This document shows positions 7,232 to 15,576 of a stretch of 35,103 bases of DNA, piece after piece. The DNA lies in the NCBI GenBank assembly GCA_026413945.1, contig JAOAJX010000007.1, positions 1 to 35,103 of the forward strand. The letters run 5' to 3'. The stretch's first letter is position 1. Each line of letters begins with the position of its first letter. Position numbers and translations under genes: made by a program. This DNA comes from Candidatus Iainarchaeum sp. (GTDB lineage Archaea > Iainarchaeota > Iainarchaeia > Iainarchaeales > DTGL01). Under the pieces are notes generated by a model. It had not been told where the DNA came from. It worked only from the letters and a program-made list of their open reading frames with translations, and ran no database searches.

Positions 7232-9820
7232 ATGCCTATTGAGTTTGACAAGGAAAAGTTAAGTGATGAGCAGCTTTTTGCAATGCTGCACCCTTTGCTT
7301 TCAGATTGGTTTAAAAATAAATTTGGAAGCTTTACTGAAGCGCAGCGCTATGCGATAAAGAACATATGCTATTTACAAAATACCTTAATAAGCGCCCCCA
7401 CTGGCACAGGAAAAACCCTTTCTGCATTTGCTGCTGTTCTAAGCGAACTTATCACGCTTTCTGAAAGAAAAGAGCTTGAAGACAGGGTTTATTGCATATA
7501 CTGTTCCCCTTTGAAAGCACTGTCAAGGGACATAGAAAGAAACCTCAACGAGCCACTGAATGAGATAAACGAGTCTGCAAAAAAAATAGGCAAAGGTCTT
7601 AACATCAGAGTTGCCGTGAGAACTGGTGACACAAGCACGAGCGAAAGAAGCGCCATGCTTAAAAAGCCGCCGCACATCCTAATAACAACGCCAGAAAGCT
7701 TAGCCATAGTGCTAAATGCACCAAAATTCAGGGAAAATTTGAAGGAAGCAAAGTGGCTAATTATTGACGAAATACATGCGCTTGCAGAAAACAAGCGCGG
7801 AGTGCATCTCTCCCTAACTATGGAACGCATACAGCGCTTAAATCCTGCTGTATGCAGGATAGGCCTCAGCGCAACTATAGCGCCAATCGAGGAGATAGCA
7901 AAGTTTCTTGTGGGTTACGATGGCGGAGAACCAAGAAATTGCAAAATAGTAGATGTAAGTTTCCCTAAAAGCTTAGACATTGCAGTAATAAGCCCAATCA
8001 AAGATCTTGTAAATGTCACTCAAGAAGAAATAAGTGAAAAGCTTTATTCTAAGCTTGATGAGCTAATACAACAGCATAAAACAACCCTTGTTTTTACAAA
8101 CACGAGATCAGCAACTGAGCGTGTGGTAAACCATTTAAAGGAAAAGTTTCCTGGCAAGTATGAAGGTCTTATAGGTGCACATCATTCTTCAGTAAGCAAA
8201 GAAAAACGCTTATCCATAGAAGAGCGCCTCAAACAAGGTAAACTTAGAGCTGTAGTTTGCAGTACTTCTCTAGAACTTGGCATTGATATTGGTTATATTG
8301 ATCTTGTTGCCCTTATAGGATCTCCAAAAAGCATATCAAGGACACTGCAGCGTATAGGCAGAAGTGGTCATAGGCTACATGATGTGATAAAGGGCAGAAT
8401 ACTTGTACTTGACAGAGATGACTTGGTGGAATGCACAATTCTTGCGAAATGCGCAAAGGAAAGGAAGCTTGATAAGATAAGCATTCCCAAAAACTGCCTT
8501 GACGTACTTGCACAACAAATCTTTGGAATTGCAATTGAAGATCGCATACATGTAAACGAACTTTTTGATCTTGTCAGAAAAAGTTACTGCTATAGAAACC
8601 TTGAAAGAAAGGATTTCAATGATGTTATAAGCTACCTTGCAGGTGATTACAGCACATTGGAAACAAGACACGTTTATGGAAAGATATGGTATGACAGAGA
8701 AACAGGACTTATAGGACGCAGAGGTAAAACTGCAAGGGTTATTTACATGACAAACATTGGCACAATTCCGGACGAAGCCAAAGTAAAGGTTAAGCTTGGC
8801 AACATCACAATAGGTTATCTTGACGAAGCTTTTTTAGAAAGACTGCGCAAAGGAGATGTTTTCACTTTAGGTGGGGAAAAATATATGTTCATATATTCCA
8901 GAGGAATGACAATTCAAGTAAAAAGCGCTGAAAAGATGCCACCCACAATACCAACCTGGGTTTCGGAAATGCTGCCATTGAACTTCGACTCAGCAATGGA
9001 AATACAACGCTTCAGGAGACTTGTAGCAGAAAAATTTGAAAACAAAAGAAGCAAAAGTGAAATTATGGATTTCTTAAAAGAATATGGAAAATGCGATGGT
9101 TTTACTGCCGAAACAATTTACAATTACTTTTACCAGCAACAAAGATATGCAAAAATACCACATTTGAATCTTTTGCTTATAGAGCAAATAAAGGATGAGG
9201 AAGGAAATCATGTTGTCTTTCACACTCTTTTTGGAAGGCGTGTTAATGATGCGCTTAGCAGAGCTCTTGCCTGGATAATGTCAAAGCTGACAAGTTTAGA
9301 TATAACGTTAAGCATAAACGACAACGGTTTCATATTAAGTTCCCGGGGCAAGATGCCGGTAGAAAATGCATTTGGAGTTCTTCAGAAAAGTGAGCTTGAA
9401 ATTGTGCTTAAGCAAGCGATTGAAGATTCTGAGATATTAAAAAGGAGGTTTAGGCATTGCGCGACAAGGGCTTTGATGATTCTTAGGCAATACCGTGGTA
9501 GAGAAAAAAGTGTTGCTAAACAGCAAATGAGCTCTGGTCTTCTCATAAACGCTGTTAAGCGCATAGATCCTGATTTCTGCATACTGCGTGAAGCAAGACG
9601 CGAAGTTATGGAAGATGCAATGGATATTGAAAATGCAAAAAAAGTGATAGAAATGCTAAAGACAGGGACAATTAAAATTGTAAAAATTGACCTTCCGTAT
9701 CCAAGTCCTTTTGCATTTAATATATTCGCAATGGGACGCTCTGAGCTTGTTAGAATAGATAGCAGGATTGAGTTCATAAGGCGAATACATGAAAAGGTAA
9801 TGGAGAAAATTAGCAGCTAA
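7232..9820 (+). CDS. lhr: Lhr-type ATP-dependent helicase (Lhr core)
   Basis: Superfamily 2 DNA/RNA helicase of the Lhr family. Motif I APTGTGKT is at 55-62, motif II DEIH at 179-182, motif III SAT at 213-215, then VFTNTRSATERV (motif IV), STSLELGIDIG (motif V) and QRIGRSGHR (motif VI). The C-terminal half contains the winged-helix and Lhr-specific region. The 862 residues match the archaeal core form and lack the long C-terminal extension of E. coli Lhr. The start is firm: AGGAGAT lies 5 bases before the ATG. The Mre11/PdeM-like phosphoesterase 1 kb downstream recalls the bacterial Lhr-PdeM repair association. Lhr proteins unwind branched DNA in repair; the exact role here is inferred. Confidence 0.94.
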   Translation: MPIEFDKEKLSDEQLFAMLHPLLSDWFKNKFGSFTEAQRYAIKNICYLQNTLISAPTGTGKTLSAFAAVLSELITLSERKELEDRVYCIYCSPLKALSRDIERNLNEPLNEINESAKKIGKGLNIRVAVRTGDTSTSERSAMLKKPPHILITTPESLAIVLNAPKFRENLKEAKWLIIDEIHALAENKRGVHLSLTMERIQRLNPAVCRIGLSATIAPIEEIAKFLVGYDGGEPRNCKIVDVSFPKSLDIAVISPIKDLVNVTQEEISEKLYSKLDELIQQHKTTLVFTNTRSATERVVNHLKEKFPGKYEGLIGAHHSSVSKEKRLSIEERLKQGKLRAVVCSTSLELGIDIGYIDLVALIGSPKSISRTLQRIGRSGHRLHDVIKGRILVLDRDDLVECTILAKCAKERKLDKISIPKNCLDVLAQQIFGIAIEDRIHVNELFDLVRKSYCYRNLERKDFNDVISYLAGDYSTLETRHVYGKIWYDRETGLIGRRGKTARVIYMTNIGTIPDEAKVKVKLGNITIGYLDEAFLERLRKGDVFTLGGEKYMFIYSRGMTIQVKSAEKMPPTIPTWVSEMLPLNFDSAMEIQRFRRLVAEKFENKRSKSEIMDFLKEYGKCDGFTAETIYNYFYQQQRYAKIPHLNLLLIEQIKDEEGNHVVFHTLFGRRVNDALSRALAWIMSKLTSLDITLSINDNGFILSSRGKMPVENAFGVLQKSELEIVLKQAIEDSEILKRRFRHCATRALMILRQYRGREKSVAKQQMSSGLLINAVKRIDPDFCILREARREVMEDAMDIENAKKVIEMLKTGTIKIVKIDLPYPSPFAFNIFAMGRSELVRIDSRIEFIRRIHEKVMEKISS

Positions 9821-9848
9821 TTTTGTAAATAGTCAAAAAATGATCGGA

Positions 9849-9867
9849 GCGCCAGCATAGCTGGCGC
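9849..9867. repeat. Perfect 8-bp hairpin with inverted copy at 9942-9953
   Basis: GCGCCAGC-ATA-GCTGGCGC forms a perfect 8-bp stem with a 3-base loop between the convergent lhr and lipoprotein genes. Its first 12 bases (GCGCCAGCATAG) recur in inverse orientation at 9942-9953, exactly the last codons and stop of the lipoprotein gene. No T tract follows, so it is not a typical terminator. Confidence 0.6.
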
Positions 9868-9941
9868 GACTAACAGCTATTCTGATAAGGTTTGTTTTGG
9901 TATGGATATTGGTAAGGTTGCTAGTAAGACTGCTGTGTTTG

Positions 9942-10661
9942 CTATGCTGGCGCAATGCTGGATTTGCGCCTTTTAAATAGCACCAAAATAACAACTAGTA
10001 AGAGCACAACAATAACCACTATAGCAATCGCAATAGCAAATACATTTAGTTCCTGCGACTCTATGTATGCATGCTCTCTATCAACGAGGTCAAAAATGTT
10101 TATGCTTACAATGTTACCCTTAATTTCACCAACTTCTGCCTTTGTTATCTGGCCAGGCATCTCAACATTGTAAGTCATGACAATGCCCATTAATCCAGCA
10201 CTTTGCTTAAGCTGCCTCAAGCTTGCTTCTGAGAAGTTAGTATCTGCACTACCTGAACCCGGCAATCCGTTGAAAATAGCTTTTGCGTCAAACTGGTATG
10301 TAGTATAGGGTATGGAGTGGTTTACCTTGAAAGCTTTGCTAAAAACAGAGTGCTCTGCCATTACGAACTCACCACTTGCAATTACCTTATAATCTGATGT
10401 AACCTCGCACTTTGCATTTTTGAGCTTTCCATCAGAGTTGAAATTTTTGCACATGTTTGCCATATTCGCATCCATTTCGCTTGTATCTCCGCCTTGACTT
10501 TTGGCCATTTCATAGAGACCAGACATGTCATAAACCATTTCAATGCGAGATGTTCCATCACTTCTTATCTGCTGATTGACATTTAGTTTTATACAACCAC
10601 TCACAACTATAAGAAAAATTATGCTAAAAACCAAAATTGCTTTCTTAATTTTTCCAGCCAC
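9942..10661 (-). CDS. Putative lipoprotein with C-terminal membrane anchor
   Basis: The start is GTG at 10661 with a near-perfect GGAGGTG site 6 bases upstream; an in-frame earlier ATG (10688) is upstream of that site and is rejected. From GTG the 239 residues have a Lys-rich N-terminus, a hydrophobic stretch and a lipobox-like VVSGC ending at Cys23. The sequence after it (IKLNVNQQIRSDGTSRIEMVYDMSGL) resembles the start of LppM/DUF3153-type domains. A second hydrophobic helix near the C-terminus (AIAIAIVVIVVLLLVVILVLF) is followed by KRRKSS. The protein is therefore probably external with two membrane attachments. Its function is unknown. Confidence 0.75.
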   Translation of the reverse strand: MAGKIKKAILVFSIIFLIVVSGCIKLNVNQQIRSDGTSRIEMVYDMSGLYEMAKSQGGDTSEMDANMANMCKNFNSDGKLKNAKCEVTSDYKVIASGEFVMAEHSVFSKAFKVNHSIPYTTYQFDAKAIFNGLPGSGSADTNFSEASLRQLKQSAGLMGIVMTYNVEMPGQITKAEVGEIKGNIVSINIFDLVDREHAYIESQELNVFAIAIAIVVIVVLLLVVILVLFKRRKSSIAPA

Positions 10662-10704
10662 AAAAAACACCTCCTTTTTTAGGACCAAATTATTTACTGT
10701 TAAC

Positions 10705-10715
10705 TTATATATAAA
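10705..10715 (-). promoter_or_regulatory. TATA box of the lipoprotein gene
   Basis: The minus strand reads TTTATATATAA here. Transcription would start about 27 bases away near 10683, leaving a leader of about 20 bases that contains the GGAGGTG ribosome-binding site before GTG 10661. Confidence 0.65.
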
Positions 10716-10785
10716 CCTATCGCACTAGCGCAAATCTATTGCCAAAATATATTAACATTTCCAACCTTTTTCTCTATTTGAGAGG

Positions 10786-11517
10786 ATGTCAGAAAGGTTA
10801 AAGATATTCAATGGGGCCAAAATAGAAGGCTTAGGCCTTTTCATTGAGCCAGAAAAAATGCTGATAGTTGCAGATCTTCATCTCGGCATTGAAGAAATGT
10901 ATAACCGACAAGGCATAATGGTTCCGAGGACAAACTATGCAGAGATCAAAAAAAATCTTTGCTGGATGATAGAAAGGACAAAACCAAAGAAAATAGTAAT
11001 AAATGGTGACATAAAGCACGAGTTTGGGGAGATAAGTAAGCAGGAATGGCGCGAAGTGCTTTCAATCATTGATTTTATTTCTACAAATGTCAAAGAATTG
11101 GTGCTTATAAAAGGAAACCATGATAAAATCCTTGGGCCTTTGGCTGAACTGAAAGGTCTGCGCATATTGGATGAATTATACATAAAAGGAGAATCCCTGC
11201 TTATAACCCATGGTCATGAGATAAGCAATAGCAATGAATATGAAAAAGCAAAAACACTAATAATTGCACACGAACATCCAGCAGTTTCTGTAAGAGAAGG
11301 CATGAGGAGTGAACTATACAAATGTTTCTTAAAAGGCAATTTTTTGGGCAAGAAGCTCATCGTAATGCCAAGCATGAATTCTATTGCAATAGGCAGCAAT
11401 GTTTTGAGGGAAAAGACCCTTAGCCCTTATCTTCAGCAGGATTTAGGGAAATTTGAATGCTGGGCAATAGAAGATAAGCCTTACTATTTTGGAAAACTCG
11501 GTGCCTTGAATGAATGA
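10786..11517 (+). CDS. Mre11/PdeM-like metallophosphoesterase (COG1407 type)
   Basis: Calcineurin-fold phosphoesterase with all metal-binding blocks visible: Asp30-x-His32 in VADLHLG, Asp75 in INGDIKHE, Asn111-His112 in IKGNHD, His142 and His144 in ITHGHE, and AHEHP at 161-165. The 243 residues match the single-domain SbcD/Mre11-related family, called PdeM when linked to Lhr and DNA ligase in bacteria. It probably acts on DNA ends or phosphodiesters in repair. A TATA-like AAAATATATTA lies at 10744-10754 and a GAGG just before the ATG. It converges with the tryptophanase gene with a gap of only 3 bases. Confidence 0.88.
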   Translation: MSERLKIFNGAKIEGLGLFIEPEKMLIVADLHLGIEEMYNRQGIMVPRTNYAEIKKNLCWMIERTKPKKIVINGDIKHEFGEISKQEWREVLSIIDFISTNVKELVLIKGNHDKILGPLAELKGLRILDELYIKGESLLITHGHEISNSNEYEKAKTLIIAHEHPAVSVREGMRSELYKCFLKGNFLGKKLIVMPSMNSIAIGSNVLREKTLSPYLQQDLGKFECWAIEDKPYYFGKLGALNE

Positions 11518-11520
11518 ACG

Positions 11521-12885
11521 CTATTTCAAAGGCCTGAACCAAGCATTGAAATGCTTAAGTGGCCCTGAGCCTCTTACAATCTTATACCCACAGACGTTCT
11601 CCTTCCTTTCAGCAATCTTTATGTGGGCGTCTATAACGACAGACAGGTGTGAATTTGTGTAAACCCTCCGCGGTATAGCAAGCCTTGTAAGCTCAAGCTT
11701 TGGGTGCTTCATTTTACCATCAGGGCCTTTTTCAGCAAACATCACGCTGCCTATTTCACAGGAGCGTATGGCTGCTTCCCTGTAAAGCTCAATTGCTAAC
11801 GCATGGCCTGGAAATTCCGCTTGTGGAATATGTGGGAAAAACCTTTTTGCCTCAACATAAACAGCATGGCCGCCTGGAGGCCAGACAACAGGAATGTCTG
11901 CGTCTCTAAGACCTTTTGCAAGGAACCTTGTCTGCGCAATTCTGCTTTCAAGGTAAGCTTCATCAAGCCCTTCAAAAAGCCCTATGGCCATAGCTTCAAG
12001 GTCTCGACCTGCTAGGCCACCATATGTAGGAAAACCTTCCATTAAGATGAGGCGTTCGGTGCATTTTTCAAAGAGCTTCCTGTCATTCATTGCAAGAAAG
12101 CCTCCGATGTTTACAATGGCATCCTTCTTTGCGCTGAAAGTGCAACCATCGGCATAAGAAAATATCTCACGCGCAATTTCCAGCGTTGATTTTCGTTTGT
12201 AACCTCTTTCACGAACTTTTATGAAATATGAATTTTCTGCGTAACGGCAGGCATCAATAAAAAATGGCTTTCCAAAGTCATGTGCAATTTTTGACGCTTT
12301 CTTTATGTTCTTCATTGAAACTGGCTGTCCTCCACCTGAATTGTTTGTAATAGTCATCATAACTAAAGGCACTTTTGCATGGTTCTCTGACAAAAATTTT
12401 CTGAGGGCTTTCGTATCCATGTTGCCTTTGAAAGGCAAATCCTTAAAAGGCATTGAAGCTTCTTTGCATGGAAGATTCAATGGAATGCCACCATTGGCAA
12501 TTATATTTGCGCGCGTTGTATCGAAATGCATGTTGTTTGGAACAATCATGCCTGGCTTTATTACTGACGAAAAAAGTACGTTTTCTGCAGCTCTGCCCTG
12601 ATGTGTCGGCAGGAAAAATCTGAAGCCAAATATCTCAGCAACAGCCTTCTTTAAGCTGAAATAGCTCCTGCAGCTTGCATATGCCTCATCGCCGAGCATT
12701 ATGCCAGCCCATTGGCTTTGGCTCATAGCGCCAGTGCCTGAGTCAGTGAGAAGGTCAATGTAGATGTGCTGAGAGGCAACATTGAATAGGTTGTAATGCG
12801 CTCTTTTAAGTATGCTTTCTCTTTGCTTGCTGGACGGCAAAGCGATTGGCTCAACGACCTTCATCTTATACGGCTCTGCTAGCAC
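11521..12885 (-). CDS. tnaA: Tryptophanase (beta-eliminating lyase family)
   Basis: PLP enzyme that cleaves an aromatic amino acid to an indole or phenol, pyruvate and ammonia. The 454 residues suit the tryptophanase/tyrosine phenol-lyase family. The PLP lysine lies in FSAKKD (about 250-255) before VNIGGFLAMND; other landmarks are THQGRAAE, GGGQPVS, FIDACRYAEN and RLAIPRRVYT. By alignment from memory, three discriminating sites favour tryptophanase: Asp122 in HFDTT (Thr in tyrosine phenol-lyase), Ile378 in EIGS (Arg in the lyase) and His445 in LKHF (Phe in the lyase). The GTG start follows GGTGAT by 3 bases. The gene is G+C-richer than most neighbours (27 of 60 bases at 11941), consistent with transfer from bacteria. 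Confidence 0.88.
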   Translation of the reverse strand: MLAEPYKMKVVEPIALPSSKQRESILKRAHYNLFNVASQHIYIDLLTDSGTGAMSQSQWAGIMLGDEAYASCRSYFSLKKAVAEIFGFRFFLPTHQGRAAENVLFSSVIKPGMIVPNNMHFDTTRANIIANGGIPLNLPCKEASMPFKDLPFKGNMDTKALRKFLSENHAKVPLVMMTITNNSGGGQPVSMKNIKKASKIAHDFGKPFFIDACRYAENSYFIKVRERGYKRKSTLEIAREIFSYADGCTFSAKKDAIVNIGGFLAMNDRKLFEKCTERLILMEGFPTYGGLAGRDLEAMAIGLFEGLDEAYLESRIAQTRFLAKGLRDADIPVVWPPGGHAVYVEAKRFFPHIPQAEFPGHALAIELYREAAIRSCEIGSVMFAEKGPDGKMKHPKLELTRLAIPRRVYTNSHLSVVIDAHIKIAERKENVCGYKIVRGSGPLKHFNAWFRPLK

Positions 12886-12944
12886 TCCATCACCTTTTTA
12901 TTATTTCTTTATTATTTACTTTTTTTAGCGCCATGTTTTAAAAT

Positions 12945-13019
12945 GGGGCTGTGGTGTAGTTTGGCTTAGCATACCAGCTTCGGGAGCTGGCGACCTGGGT
13001 TCGAATCCCAGCAGCCTCA
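12945..13019 (+). tRNA. tRNA-Pro (anticodon CGG)
   Basis: It folds into a full cloverleaf: acceptor GGGGCTG pairs with CAGCCTC (one G-T), D stem GTGT/GCAT, anticodon stem CCAGC/GCTGG with loop TTCGGGA, T stem CTGGG/CCCAG with loop TTCGAAT. Anticodon CGG at 12981-12983 followed by G37 reads proline codon CCG. The discriminator is A and CCA is not encoded. No intron is seen. An AT-rich block (12896-12940) between it and tryptophanase probably holds promoters for both. Confidence 0.95.
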
Positions 13020-13103
13020 TTTTATTCATTTTTTGTAGATTATTTTGCTCTTTAATAGAATTTTTAGCAAAAAAAAAAACGCAAATTAGAATAAGGGAAA
13101 AGC

Positions 13104-13112
13104 TTAAATATA
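13104..13112 (+). promoter_or_regulatory. TATA box of the Kazal-protein pair
   Basis: TTAAATATA is preceded by a purine-rich GGGAAAAGC that could be a BRE. Initiation near 13135 would leave a leader of about 40 bases with GAGGTGAT at 13161-13168 before the GTG at 13174. Confidence 0.5.
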
Positions 13113-13173
13113 GGTTCTTACAAAATATATAGCAAAAATCTATATTCGAAAATGAAAAAAGAGGTGATGATTG

Positions 13174-15054
13174 GTGGCTTATTTTAAAAATGCATTTCTT
13201 TCTTTTTTTGCAGTTCTTTTTTTGGGATTGTTGGTCTCTCAGGCAATGGCTCAAACCTCGGGCAGCGAGGCGGTTGACATAAGGCACATACACATAAGCG
13301 CAAAGGGGTTACTTATAAATGCCGATGATTCCATGGACATACACTCTAGCAAAATAATATCCGCTACATTTAAGCCAAAGGGACCAGAACCACTTAATTC
13401 TGAAAAAAGGCTCGATAGAGGCATAATAATCTTTGACAAAACAAAATACACAATAAAAGAAATAGTTGTAACAAGCACATCATTCTCTGCAAACATATAT
13501 GATAAGAATCTTCTGATAGGTAGCATTTCATTAACTTTTGTTGACACGCCTGATGTCATTGTTTGGGCTGGAAAGGCAACGATAAAAGAGGTGAAATATA
13601 ATGCATATTACTTGCAGTACAGCATGGTTTTCATTCCATTTAAACAGCTTAACCAAGTGCAGGAATACTGCGATAATAACCCAAATGCTGAAGGCTGCTC
13701 AAAAGTAAGAAATTGTGAGCAAAATCCGAGCAGCGAGGGCTGCTTGCCATTATGGAAGGAATACTGCATTAAGAACGTACAAGATGTAAGGTGCAAGTAT
13801 TATTTGAAAAAACTCTGCGAAGAAAACCCAGCATTAGAGTTTTGTGTAGTGCAAACAGACTCAAAAGACGAAACTTTCTTTACAGCAAGGACAGAAGCAA
13901 AAGATGGGTTGAGTGCAAGATTAAATGACTGCAAGAAATGTAAGTTAGATTGTTGGAAAAAATGCATTCCAACAAAAAAAGATACTTACACTCAGCTATC
14001 AGCTGATGAAAGAGATTGCTTACAGAAATGTATCAAAGAATGTGAGCCTTGTTATGTAACAGGAATGCCAATACCTTTTTCTGGGTTCGAAGGTGACCAA
14101 ACTCCGGTATTAGAAGAGGGAAGCTATAGGTTATGCACACCACCTTATAAGTGTATGGAAAAAAATGAGGCAACTGAAAAAGGATGTACTGTAGTTGAAA
14201 ACACAATCGTTGCAGATCAAAAATACATATGTAGTGCAGGCCTAGTATGCGCAAAATGTCCAACAAAGGTTACTTGTCCAAAGGCACCACCAATCGACTC
14301 GGTTTCTTGTAAAGTTGGCAAGGTTGTACCCAAATTCGATAAGAACAAGTGTATAGTTGGCTATGAATGTTTAGTACCAAAAGGTTGTATTTGCGTCGCT
14401 ATTTATGATCCAGTGTGTGGTAAAGACGGGAAGACGTACAGTAATAGCTGTGAGGCCGAGTGTGCTGGTGTTGAGATAGCATACAAAGGTCGTTGTGGCA
14501 GCAAACAAGATGGTGAGAAAGGCAGTGAGTGCGTGATAACTAAAAAGGTTTGTAATGAATATGGTTGTTACGAATATTTTTACAAAACTGAAGATTGTCC
14601 GGATGTCCCTGAAGTGCAACCAAAACCAACACAAGGACCTGGGCATGAACTATTTAAAACACCTACCCCTGGTTATCCAATTCCAAGACCAACAGCCTCG
14701 CCAATTAAGACCCCAATTCCAACCATATCTCCAAAACCAACACCAACATGGGTTTATCCGATTCCTACGGTAACCACAAACCCATCACCGGAATGTAATT
14801 ATTTCTATTGGTTCGACAACAACAATAGGACTTGTGGGTACAAAAAGTTCTGTGGGTTTTATATGTACGAAGGCTTGAGAACATTCACTACATTGAAGGA
14901 GTGTGAACAAGCACTATGTTCGCCATATCAATGCGTTGCAAAGAGCGTTGCTGAGAGATACAAGTGTACTCTAAAAAGCCAGGTTCCATGTAGCTATACA
15001 AATACAAAAGAGGAAAAATATTGCTATAGCTGTGGCTATGTGATACAAGGGTGA
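13174..15054 (+). CDS. Secreted Cys-rich Kazal-domain protein
   Basis: 626 residues with a clear signal peptide (FFAVLFLGLLVSQAMA, cleavage after AMA). An N-terminal beta-rich domain is followed by four tandem C-x2-N-x5-C modules (166-224), a long Cys-rich region with CxxCxxxCxxxC clusters, and a Kazal-like domain (405-441) with CxC..YDPVCGKDGKTYSNSCEAEC. A Thr/Pro linker (about 495-540) and a C-terminal Cys-rich domain end the protein. There is no membrane anchor. Kazal domains inhibit serine proteases; inhibition here is inferred from the family. GAGGTGAT five bases upstream favours GTG 13174 over TTG 13171. The stop overlaps the ribosome-binding site of the next Kazal gene, so the two are co-transcribed. 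Confidence 0.85.
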   Translation: MAYFKNAFLSFFAVLFLGLLVSQAMAQTSGSEAVDIRHIHISAKGLLINADDSMDIHSSKIISATFKPKGPEPLNSEKRLDRGIIIFDKTKYTIKEIVVTSTSFSANIYDKNLLIGSISLTFVDTPDVIVWAGKATIKEVKYNAYYLQYSMVFIPFKQLNQVQEYCDNNPNAEGCSKVRNCEQNPSSEGCLPLWKEYCIKNVQDVRCKYYLKKLCEENPALEFCVVQTDSKDETFFTARTEAKDGLSARLNDCKKCKLDCWKKCIPTKKDTYTQLSADERDCLQKCIKECEPCYVTGMPIPFSGFEGDQTPVLEEGSYRLCTPPYKCMEKNEATEKGCTVVENTIVADQKYICSAGLVCAKCPTKVTCPKAPPIDSVSCKVGKVVPKFDKNKCIVGYECLVPKGCICVAIYDPVCGKDGKTYSNSCEAECAGVEIAYKGRCGSKQDGEKGSECVITKKVCNEYGCYEYFYKTEDCPDVPEVQPKPTQGPGHELFKTPTPGYPIPRPTASPIKTPIPTISPKPTPTWVYPIPTVTTNPSPECNYFYWFDNNNRTCGYKKFCGFYMYEGLRTFTTLKECEQALCSPYQCVAKSVAERYKCTLKSQVPCSYTNTKEEKYCYSCGYVIQG

Positions 15055-15058
15055 TGAT

Positions 15059-15493
15059 GTGCTTAAACTTGAAAATAAGAGTATTTTAATTGTAGTAGTG
15101 GCAGTAGTGATACTATCTTTGATTGTCGTAGTTGCAGTTTTAATGACAGAAGTCAGCAAGAAAAAGCCAACCGACAGTGGAACAACAACAAAAATTGATG
15201 ACAAAATAGTGAAACCAACACCAACAAGTGGTGGCAAAACTGGTGGCGAAAGCAAAACGCCGCCTACTGGATGCTACTGCCCTCAAGTCTATCAGCCAGT
15301 ATGTGGCTCTGATGGCAAGACATATGGGAATTCCTGCGAAGCCAGCTGTGCTGGGATAAAAGTTGCATACGAAGGTGCCTGTGGTACAAAAAATGCGGAG
15401 CAGGAAATGGACAAAGAGCTTGAAAATATGCTTGAAGAGCTTGAAAAAGAAGAAGGCGGCTTAGAGTCGGAGATTCCGGCGCCCCCACAATGA
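15059..15493 (+). CDS. Membrane-anchored Kazal-domain protein
   Basis: 144 residues. An N-terminal signal anchor (ILIVVVAVVILSLIVVVAVL) is followed by a Thr/Gly/Lys linker with PTPT, a complete short Kazal-like domain at 72-108 (CYCPQVYQPVCGSDGKTY..C..C..C) and an acidic helical tail rich in Glu-Leu. The domain therefore sits outside the membrane on a tether. GTG starts 3 bases after GGTGAT, which overlaps the stop of the upstream secreted Kazal gene; the pair forms an operon. Its domain closely matches the upstream Kazal domain (PVCG.DGKTY.NSCEA.CAG), consistent with duplication. A T-rich terminator follows. Confidence 0.87.
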   Translation: MLKLENKSILIVVVAVVILSLIVVVAVLMTEVSKKKPTDSGTTTKIDDKIVKPTPTSGGKTGGESKTPPTGCYCPQVYQPVCGSDGKTYGNSCEASCAGIKVAYEGACGTKNAEQEMDKELENMLEELEKEEGGLESEIPAPPQ

Positions 15494-15498
15494 GCTGC

Positions 15499-15525
15499 TT
15501 TTTTCTTTACTTTTTTTATTTTTTT
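15499..15525 (+). terminator. T-tract terminator after the Kazal pair
   Basis: Runs of T6, T7 and T7 broken by single A or C bases follow the stop codon within 10 bases, the usual form of an archaeal terminator. There is no stem-loop. Confidence 0.55.
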
Positions 15526-15576
15526 AAAACAACAATTCTTTAAAACTATTGCAACCTATTAAGCATAAGTGGTTGT

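Noticed and set aside
9903-9977. Possible 24-codon peptide (MDIGKVASK..) between lhr and the lipoprotein gene
   Set aside because: It overlaps the lipoprotein gene end and has no ribosome-binding site; chance frame.
12925-13293. Minus-strand open frame of 122 codons over the tRNA
   Set aside because: Its C-terminal part (LGFEPRSPAPEAG) is the antisense of the tRNA-Pro gene, a common artefact; it overlaps the Kazal gene start and has no ribosome-binding site.
13174-15054. Cys clusters of the secreted Kazal protein considered as iron-sulfur or zinc sites
   Set aside because: The protein is exported and contains disulfide-type spacing plus a Kazal domain, so disulfides are more likely.
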